NCBI GenBank assembly: GCA_963693365.1 | Contig: CAVNZM010000007.1 | Span: 2,170,001 to 2,234,000 of the forward strand | Length of the DNA stretch: 64,000 nucleotides | Direction of reading: 5' to 3' | DNA from: Amoebidium appalachense | Taxonomy: Eukaryota; Ichthyosporea | Shown here: in pieces, positions 39,870-64,000 of the stretch | Layout of the letters: each line of letters opens with the position of its first letter | Position numbering within the stretch: the stretch's first letter is position 1 | The notes under the pieces: generated by a model | Seen by the model: only the letters and a program-made list of their open reading frames with translations | Databases searched by the model: none | Told to the model about the DNA's origin: nothing | Made by a program: the position numbers and the translations under genes

Positions 39870-39877
39870 GCGTGCGT

Positions 39878-39935
<58 letters not shown>

Positions 39936-40101
39936 TGTGTGTGTGAGTTCGTACGGAAAGCTGTTTTTTAAGGCTCTTGAGTAACGTAAACACCCAAGTC
40001 TTCTTTGCACCTCCGCCCTGCCCCACCACACAATCATACCTACATGTGCCCATACACACCCGCACACGCTCGTGTTCACACACAACACACAACACAACAC
40101 A

Positions 40102-40133
<32 letters not shown>

Positions 40134-40189
40134 AGGCACACACAAGGGCAGACATACACATGCGCGTGCACACACAAACACACACACGC

Positions 40190-40224
<35 letters not shown>

Positions 40225-40339
40225 ACACACACACGCACACAGACACACACCTGCTTGTCCAACCGTTCCGGCTTGTCCATAAATTTGGTGAGCTCGCCAA
40301 TAGCCCCATGTAACACTTGACCCTGTGTGGAGAGTGATC

Positions 40340-40383
<44 letters not shown>

Positions 40384-41327
40384 GTGTGTGTCACGGTGTG
40401 TGCAAACATGTGTTCTGTGTTGTGTGTGTGTGTGCGCATGTGTGTGTTGTGTGAGTGTGTGTGAATGTGTGGAATTGTGGATTCCAGACAGTGTACATGA
40501 AGATGCCTAAGTCGAAGGGTTTGGATAAAGGGTCGGCAGGGAGAAGAAGAAGAGGGGTAGGGGGGGTGGGGACGGGGAGGAGGTGGGGGAGGGGTATGTT
40601 AGCATGAGTAAATTGAATCAGATTTAAGGAGATTTGGTGGGTGGGGAAGCTTAAGGTGTGCCCGGGTGAGGGGGGAGGGGGGGAGGGGGGGGAGCGGAGG
40701 GGAAGGGGGAGGGGGGGGGGGGGGGGGGTTCAATTCGAGACAGCAGCCGGTGCGTTAAGACAACAACCCGGATTCGAACTTTGTTGATACCCGTCATTCG
40801 ACTGGACTAAAGGGAAAAGGGAAACGTGGAAGGAGGTAGGAAAGGGGTGGAAGGGAGGGAGGGAGTGGGACGGGGGGAAAGGGGAAGGGGGAGGGGGGGG
40901 GGAGGGGAGGGGGGAGACATACTCTGAAGAGCAGTTTTGCCTCCGGACAATGGTCGAAAAATCTCTTGTAAAATATCTCCATAAATTTTGGTTCCCCCTT
41001 GATTCGCTGCCATGACTCCTTGAGCAAAGGACGGCTTCCGCTTAGGCGGCGGCTCATCCATTGGGGGATATTTTTAGACCTGAATTTGATTCGGTCCATC
41101 ATGTTAAGAAGGAGTGTGCTTACCTGAAAGAAAGTATGTTAGTTTTTATTCACGTTTTCTATTCGCCTTAGAATATTGTCACAGAGTTTAGAACAATATA
41201 TCACTGGTAAATGTTAGTGCTCGGAAGCATACTGGCAGTCGCATGAAAAGGAGATAGACAAAGCCTCGTGCCAGCAAGTGCCAAGTAATATCTAGTTTTC
41301 TTTTTTCTTTTTTCTTTTTTCTTTTTT

Positions 41328-41372
<45 letters not shown>

Positions 41373-41591
41373 GGGGAGAGAGGGGGGGGGGGGGGGGGGG
41401 GGGGGGGGGTCAAAGAGGTGAAGGCGTCCCCATAACCTATATCCTCCCCCCCCCCTTCCCCCCCCCAAAAAAAAACACCATCGCCCTAGATGCTGACAGA
41501 ATGACGAGTATGCAAGCATGGGTGGGATAAGGGAGGCATGATGATCATGGGTAGGTGTTGGGTGTTGGGAACGCCCATCCCCCCCCCCCAA

Positions 41592-41670
<79 letters not shown>

Positions 41671-42651
41671 TCACGCCCCCCCCCCCCCCCCCTCCCCACC
41701 CGAAAGTCCCTGATTGTGCCGGATATATATGTGTAATTATGGTACAAGGAATGGGTGAAGAAAAGAATAAAGTTGTTTTGGGGGGGGGGGGGGAGGTGCA
41801 GTTCATTATTAAAAGTACGGAAAATAAGCACGAGAATGGAGCGAGAGAGACAAAGCTCGATGTGGTGTGGGGAAAGCACCAAAAAAGAACGGTGACAATA
41901 AGTGTTGGTGCAGATGAGGGGGTTCTTTTTTTCCTTCGTTTTTTAAGAGGTGCGGGGGTGTATTCTATTCCTTTCGTTTCATTTTTCAAAGGGGGCTTCT
42001 AGGGAGATCTATTCTTCTTCTTTTCATTTTCGACGGCTGGTTTGTTCAAAAATATTTTGGGTAGGGCACATGTGCATTATTTTAAACGGAAGTTGTGACG
42101 GGGGCCTATTTCTTTCTTCTCCTTGTTGGAGGGGCTGTGTAAGGGGGGTCTATTTAAAAACATGTTTTTTTTTTGTTTTTTTGTTTTTTTTTGAAAAAAC
42201 ATACCGCCTTGTATGCAGCCTGCCAGGCATGCTCAGTGACGTCATCCCACTCCCCCTGCAGCTGCTCCCTGACTGCAAAAATCAGCGCCTGGCCAAAGCA
42301 GTCGAACATGTGCGGGGTGACCCCCATGTTTACATGGAATATCGCCATCTGTTGAAGTTTTTTGTCCATCCCCTGGGGTTTTTCCTCGGATAGGCACTTG
42401 AAAACGAGAGAAAGGGTTCCCGCTAGGGCGCTGCCGCGGTGTTGTTGGTCCGTGTGAAAGAGAAGACGTGTCTGGTGATAGATGATTAGGAATAGTTTGG
42501 ACATTTTTCATCTGTTAGGAAAAAGAAAAGGGCCCGTGCGGGGGGAGGGGGGGGGAGGGGGGGGGGGGGGGGGGGGGGATAAAGAAAGAAAAAAATAAAG
42601 ACTCGGCTACGTGCCATCGGGCATAACGTTCACGAACAGGTTGGCCCCAAT

Positions 42652-42689
<38 letters not shown>

Positions 42690-43483
42690 GGAGGGGTAAA
42701 ACTATTAGGCTATAATTATGAGGGCAGCTCTCACAGTTGTATACATCGATAGAGATGGTTGTATGACGAGAACACCCACTCGGGCAATGCATGATAGTGT
42801 AATGAGTGTAGTCCATGAGCACAGAATGTTTGCACAAATAGGCAAATTTCGGATAAAGGTAGGGGTAAGTGGAGGGGGTGATAAATAAATACCCGGAGCA
42901 TTCGATGAAAGAAAAGAGTTTCTCCAATGGTTTCCCTCGCATCAACCTCCTCACCCCCTGCCCCTCCGTCGGGGAAAAAAAAAACCCAGAAAATTAAAGG
43001 GAAAGATGACAGAAGTTTAACGACATCTGATAAGCGATACGCGCACACCAAGGGCGAGCCCCGTCAGGACCCCCCCCCCCCCCCCCCCCCCCCCTCCAAA
43101 AAAAAAGAATAATAATAATAATAAAATAAAATATAAAATAAAAGCCAATGTCCCACCTCAGGTAGCAGCTCGAACAGTTTTGTGTAGAGTGCGTTGCTGA
43201 TTGCCGCAATGGGTGCCTTCCCGTTTGTGCTCTCTAGCGCCCTCTCCCACGTACTCTGCACCAAATGTCTCTGCTCTGCCCTCACCTGAGCAGCCAAATA
43301 ATCTACATCCTGTGTTGTCAAACCTCCGGCGGAAGAAAGACTCTCAGAACTGAAAACCATTTCTGGACGTTTTGGACCAGGTGGCCCTGTGGTTGAGTCT
43401 CTATCGCTGAGGGAGTATGAGCTTGTCGCCTGGCGGGTAGGGAAGGTGTGTTCCCTCTGAATTTCTGTCAGCTGTCTCGCCAT
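38156..43483 (-). CDS. two-domain globin, 6 exons
   Basis: Exons 43483-43157, 42471-42205, 41123-40923, 40340-40251, 39687-39569 and 38276-38156 join in phase (0,0,0,0,2) into 374 residues. A 65-residue Ser/Thr-rich N-tail is followed by globin domain 1 (about 70-205: [22 protein letters not shown], proximal His155 in [21 protein letters not shown]) and domain 2 (about 230-370: [22 protein letters not shown], proximal His303 in [22 protein letters not shown]). Both proximal histidines are present, so both domains could bind heme. No signal peptide, so probably cytosolic oxygen or NO chemistry. Introns (563-1292 bp) carry GT/CA, G and A tracts. The donor of intron 5 (GTATTC) was chosen because it alone keeps phase and gives normal domain length. 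Confidence 0.88.
39775..40245. repeat. GT then CA microsatellites in globin intron 4
   Basis: GT/GCGC-rich repeat at 39768-39946 and CA-rich repeat at 40078-40250, both inside intron 4. They are complementary and could pair in the transcript, bringing the two splice sites together. Confidence 0.85.
41310..41690. repeat. T, G, C and CA tracts in globin intron 2
   Basis: T-rich 41296-41337, G-rich 41338-41409, (CA)n 41596-41667 and C-rich 41676-41698, all within the 1081-bp second intron. Confidence 0.9.
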
Positions 43484-46294
43484 TTTTAGGAAGTGAAATG
43501 TTTTTGCTGAGGAAAAATGCGAACGGGACAACCACGTTTATTGTTGCTGTTGGTGTGAGGGGTTAATATTTGGATCATGGGCCGTCGACTGAGAATTTAT
43601 ATTAGTAATCAAGTGAATGAGGCACAATTGAAGCCCACGCCTCCAAGTTCAACGATGAAGGTTTCAAATGCTCTTCACAAGAAGAGTTCGAAATTCTCAG
43701 ACAGTAGTTCTGGGATCATCGATGATTGTAAACTAATGAAAGAAACGTTGAAAAGAGCTGGGTCCCGGACACATGTCCTTCTAATTCTGGTGTGTGAAAG
43801 TGGAGTGTGTTCTATTGAGCGACCTAGAATTTTGTAACATTCAATCCTTTGTTATGACCGAGAGACAAAAAAAAATGGCTTTGTTAAGTTGTTTTGTTGT
43901 CGTTGTTGGTGGATTTATGTGGTTCGTTCGAAGCAAATTGTGACACGCAGTTTAGTAGGAGAGGTGTGTACACGTGGTAAACAACGTTCACAAATTCAAA
44001 CCTAGTGAACATCCAACCCCTTGTACACTCTTACTCGTTTGTTGTTTGTATGTTTGTAAGCACAGAAGAAGCACGCACACTGTCTGAATGCTCACACACG
44101 GTGTGGCAGAGGATTATCAAGCGTTCAGGCTGAACCACGACCCTCTGAATGTGTTCCTCTCGTTTCTCGAACAGAGAAAGCAGATGCGACTGTTGTAACG
44201 CAATCTGGATCTTGGTGGAAGGTTCTTTCATGAACACCGCAATAGTTTTCACATTCCAATGGCTAAAAAAACGCTTGGTATTTGGAGGGTTGATTGGGAC
44301 TGAGGCCTACTGGATCATATGCATATGCACTGTCTTTGATGAACACCGCAATAGTTTTCACATTCCAACGGCTAAAAAAATTGCTTGGTATTTGGAGGGT
44401 TGACAGGGAGTGAGGGCTACTGGATCATATGCATATGCACTGTCGCGTGTATTACATACTTGGAACACAGTCACAAGTGGTAGGGGAAAAAAAGCACATG
44501 TATGAGATAAAAATATATTAATTTTATATAATATATGCCATATTACAAGTGACTGTTATAGGCGGCGCGGGGGGAGCCATGTTATGTATGTCACAGTCGT
44601 ACTGATTTGTCCCGAGTATTTATTCAGCACGTTACTATATATGTCTATAAGATAACCAATATTATTGGTCTTTTTCTCCCTTGGAATACGATTGGCTAAA
44701 AAGTAGACCAATGCGGTTGTTGTTGCCTTTTCAACCCCTGCTTCGAAGTAGCCCCCAGACTGTGTGCATTCGCTTCGGTTGGCACACAGTTTTTTTTTTT
44801 CAAAAAAAAAAAAAAGAAAAGAAAAAAAACCTAAAATAGAAATCTCTCAATACTTTTTCAGTACTGCATTCAAAACAGTTCATCTTACAAGGCATGCTTA
44901 AGAATTCAAGACCCTGGAGTGACAACGTATCTCCCGAGACTATAATAGTTTCTCATGTTCAAGACTAGATACATGTCAGCCTGAGCTGATACACTCTACT
45001 AACCGCGACTGATCGAGGCTCGACAGAACCAAGGACATCGCACGAGCAAAATTTCTAACCGCATAACGCACATCTACAAAGAAAATATAATGGTAAATTA
45101 GTATACTCTAAACATGCAGTGAAATTAGTAAGCATGTTTTAGCTGCACACTCCGCCGGGGGAATCGTGTAAAGCCCACCCCTTTTGAATTGTTAAATCAG
45201 ACTTTTCACTATCTAGTAAATAATAAATATCACGCCTACAAACATTTAAAGCAGCAGGTTTAGGAGACTTATATAACCCCAGCGTTTGTTTAGCGACTCA
45301 TTGTCGAACTGTTTTGGAATAGTGGCCACCTTGCTTGCTTTTTTCGAATTCCTGTTCAGCAGTTTTTTTCCCACCCAGGGCCAAAAAGGCAAGCAAAAAC
45401 GAATCCCGAGCCATACATACACTTTGACGTTTTCACTACGGTTTGTTATGGTTTTCGCCAAGTGATCATCACCACCACGGCCCTCATTCCCCACGCCACA
45501 ACACACTTGGAAACCTCAAGGGCAGTGACCACATGCTGTAAGACCAGATCTCCGCTTGAATGTTGATTCGCACACGAGGCACCATCTCCGGACAAGTAAA
45601 CGAATTTTCCTGTGTGATAGCATTTGCTTGCTGCCTCCGGCCCTACCCTTTTCTTCTGTAAGGTTGCATGGCAGTGGTGGATGCCTCATTGGTTGAGCCA
45701 TGGGATACTAATTGTGTGCCATGGAATCAGTGGGTCAAAGAATGTCAAATGCAATAGTTGCAGATGTAAACAGAAGGAATACCGGAGCACCAACCAAGCA
45801 ATACTCTTAACATTCCCAATACCTCTTTTTAGCTATGCTGTGCAAGATGCCTCGGGCAGAGCATTTGGTTGATTCTTTAGAGATCCAGTGAAAGAATGAG
45901 CTCATCAGACTGAGTAACTATGCTGTTTCTTGTGTGCCTGGTGCGAATGCAGGCAGTGACGCCTTTTGCACTTTTGAAATTTAAGTGGGTCTCCTTTTGC
46001 TCCCAACAGCCTCTGTCACCTCGAGAACTTCTTAGTTGTATCACCTCAGAGTCTTTCTTTTTCTCATTTGATAATACGCAGTCAACCGTAAAAATACCGT
46101 TGAACTTATTACAAACCCCCCCCCCCCCACCCACCCAACCCCACACACACTAAGACCTCCCTCCCTTGACACAGGCAAACACACACACACACGTACACAC
46201 ACGTACACATACACGTACACACGCACGCACACACACACGCACACACACACACACACACACTGACACACACACACAAACACAAAGATTATCAAAC
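43484..46294. other. divergent intergenic region between globin and OCA2-like gene
   Basis: Contains a tandem duplication of about 104 bp (44233-44336 and 44341-44444), ATTGG/CCAAT boxes at about 44668-44713 and an A-rich block at 44791-44830. Short ORFs (43577-43837 plus, 45246-45506 minus, 45624-45872 plus) show no domain. CA repeats at 46180-46275 precede the OCA2-like start codon. Confidence 0.6.
44233..44444. repeat. tandem duplication, two copies of about 104 bp
   Basis: Both copies run from GAACACCGCAATAGTTTTCA to TCATATGCATATGCACTGTC with a period of 108 bp and few differences. They lie about 0.75-0.95 kb upstream of the globin start. Confidence 0.85.
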
Positions 46295-53048
<6,754 letters not shown>

Positions 53049-54795
53049 GGTTGGGGGTCTGGTGTGGATAATGACGGGGGATGGAGGGGGGCGGGGGGGC
53101 AAAGGGCCAAATAGTAATAATCGAAAATAGGGATTTGATTAAAGTGGAATTTCGGACCCAATCAGCTCGTCGGAATTTAGTTTATTCGATTTCAACTCAG
53201 GTTTCGGCGTTATCATCTATTGGCCAGATGGGGGAGGGGGGGGGGGAGCCAAAAAAGCTTATATGGGTGGTATTTTAATAGGTTATAGTATCTATACAGA
53301 TGGACACCCCAAAAATATCAGTGTGCATGCTGGTAATTACCGAATATGGATATATAAGACGGCCACTCAGATCAATGGCCCCAAGTGTCAGAAGCCGGGG
53401 AGGAAGGGGGGGGGGGGGGGGGGGGGGGGGGAGGACTAAACTATTGGTTGATGACTAATATTCTAAAAGTTTGTGCATGGAGGTTTGAACGCTCAAAACC
53501 CCAGAGTCCAGAAGTGCGAGTTTGTACGTCAGTTGTTGTCCTTTTTGATTTTTCATATACATCTATGTATGTCTGCGGAATACATCTATGCTGTGTGTGT
53601 TTACGGTGGGGGGGGGGGGGGGGGAGGGGGGGGGAGGGGGTTGTTTGACAGGGTGGGAGGGGGGAGGATGGGGGGAGCAAGGCAAGAATGTGTCAGCCTA
53701 AAGACTACATCCAGCATGTTTCGAGTTAGGTTCATAAGATGGAAGCCCTAGGCATAGGGAAATGGCGACCGTATGCCATATTTGATACTATTTACTACGA
53801 AAATAGAGAGTCTGACACTGAAACCCCCACCACAACCATAACCCTATGTGTGTCTGGTTCTGAAGGGGGTGCTACCCTCCCTCTCTCCTCCCCCCTCCCC
53901 CCCCTCCCAGAGTCCCCCACGCGTGGCTCAGTTTCAGTAAAGATCGATGTTCTTGAGCATAGTATAATACAATGCTTGCACTGAAACGGCCTCCAATCAG
54001 AACAGGGCAGACTATGTGATACGATTGGATGGCGGTCTGGATTTTAAGCTTCGTTAATTTCATAGTTCGAGCCGCGGCATATCGCAAAAGCCTCACTTTG
54101 ATCTGATTGGTGGCCGTTTTCAGTGCAACCATTGTAGTTCAGTGTTCACGGGTGGCCATGACCGATGAAAAGGAGCGCACTGATTGGTATTTGCCCTATA
54201 TGGAATATCCAATCAGTGGGCAGTGCCATATAAGGCAAGTACCATGCGTGCTGTAGGTTGCGAAATATCAATACAGTACAGTCGTTAAACTTCACGGTTT
54301 GGGCCCAGAAAAGTCGTTCTCCGTTCGTACGTTCTTGTGGTTGATCATTGACCATACATAGTTTTATTTCATATTTTTTATACGTTTATTATGACGATAA
54401 TTAAGTATTTCCACACACTGTACAGTTGACGCTCGCCCGACTACTTTTCAACCTACTGTTACAGGGTCTAAATACAACGTTCAAAAGCCATTGCACTCTC
54501 TGTTTTATTTGTATAATCTTTAGTATTTATTTTCTATTTATGACTTCAATATCTTTTTTATGATCACGCATCCACTGTACAGTAAAACAACCATGCAGCT
54601 TACAAATGTTATTACATTAGATCACCTATCAAATATTGTACACTAATTTATCGGTATATATAAAGGTGGTTTGCCCCTTTCAACTACACTTGTGCAGATA
54701 TATTTGCAAATTCTGCATATCTATATGGTGTCCTTTTGAATATTTTCTCCGGTGCAAATAGTTCCGCATATATATCCAAAAAAATAAAATGATGC
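53049..54795. other. convergent intergenic region with promoter-like stretch
   Basis: G-rich tracts at 53407-53431 and 53607-53640. 53990-54240 has a cluster of CCAAT/ATTGG boxes, including a perfect 9-bp inverted repeat ACTGATTGG (54179-54187) / CCAATCAGT (54209-54217), followed by CATATAAGG at 54227. This looks like a plus-strand promoter, but no ORF follows; 54350-54790 is AT-rich without a recognised gene. Confidence 0.5.
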
Positions 54796-63406
<8,611 letters not shown>

Positions 63407-63723
63407 CTACGATTTCATTGGAGAGTTAATTTTTATGTGTGTGATGTGATTCGCTAGAAGGAAAGCACCACAGTGCCACCACTAGAATCCTTTGCAGCAG
63501 AGGGCCTGTGCTGTGATTTCATTTCTTAATGGGTTGATGTGATTGGAAGAATAAAAACATCACGTGCAACATTCAATCTGTCCCGTCCAAATCATTCTTC
63601 CTCTAACAGGACTTTGGTTTTTTCGAGCCTTCTTTTTTGAATGTTTCAAAGCCAAGCATTCTGTTGTGCAGGCAGAAACACCCAAGCAAATTTTGGGTGC
63701 TTGGGGAAATATCCTCCCCTCCC

Positions 63724-63756
<33 letters not shown>

Positions 63757-64000
63757 ACTACCCCCCACCCACCCACCCCCCTTCTGCCTCGATCCCTCCT
63801 TCTCACTAGTTCCGCATTTTCACACTCCGATACACCCTTTTTGAACCCATCCACTCCTTTCTCTAATACCATTTATTTTTACCAAATGTGGTACCATAAT
63901 AATTGTGACACCACAAGTACCTGTTCTCGGTACCGATATTCCTTACTCCTATATCACATGGTCCCCCCCCCCCCCCCCCCCAAAAAAAAAAAAAAAAAAA
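63407..64000. other. upstream intron or flank of the GH114 gene
   Basis: Begins with the splice acceptor ATCGTAG of the first visible GH114 exon on the minus strand. No signal-peptide exon is seen up to the window end. C/A homopolymers occur at 63721-63754 and 63963-64000. Confidence 0.5.

Noticed and set aside
43577-43837. 86-codon plus-strand ORF next to the globin start
   Set aside because: No recognised domain and no continuing exon found; chance cannot be excluded.

Overview
This is a repeat-rich nuclear segment of a eukaryote. Four genes have GT-AG introns whose codon phases I could follow exon by exon. There are TATA/CCAAT-type promoters, LINE, Ty1/copia and DNA transposons, and very many microsatellites. 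The gene set is two secreted trypsin-type proteases (one with a chitin-binding domain), a secreted CotH-kinase-family protein, a two-domain globin, an OCA2/P-protein-type transporter and a secreted EGF/GH114 protein. It fits an early-branching or unicellular opisthokont (for example an ichthyosporean-like protist or a chytrid-like fungus), but that placement is inference.

Layout. 1-4.7 kb: degenerate retroelement-like ORFs on the minus strand, each behind an ATTGG+TATA promoter, and a perfect 211-bp inverted repeat carrying such a promoter in both arms. 4.9-6.7 kb: pyrimidine and G tracts and a MITE-like element made of hairpin repeats, with a 6-bp target duplication. 7.3-8.4 kb: intronless trypsin plus hevein-like domain. 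8.7-9.6 kb: LINE 3' fragment. 11.3-15.9 kb: LINE with intact ORF1 and ORF2. 16.4-27.2 kb: a transposon with hAT-like ends (10-bp TIR, 8-bp TSD) that carries a broken piggyBac-like transposase and is interrupted by a 7.35-kb copia element (two LTRs, 5-bp TSD). 28.6-30.0 kb: second trypsin-like protein, with the catalytic Asp position changed to Glu. 32.6-35.6 kb: CotH-family gene (3 exons, minus). 38.2-43.5 kb: didomain globin (6 exons, minus). 46.3-53.0 kb: OCA2-like transporter (6 recognised exons, plus) lacking its first transport half-site. 54.8-63.4 kb: GH114 gene (10 visible exons, minus; 5' end not found), with a 37-copy, 45-bp minisatellite in one intron.

The introns hold most of the low-complexity DNA. 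On the transcript-sense strand many begin with a 5' splice site followed within about 50 nt by a long C tract (15 of 21 introns by my reading). This sense-strand bias is the most unusual genome-scale signal here. I found no tRNA, rRNA, CRISPR array or operon. Most long ORFs in SSR or minisatellite DNA are artefacts of repeats without stop codons.
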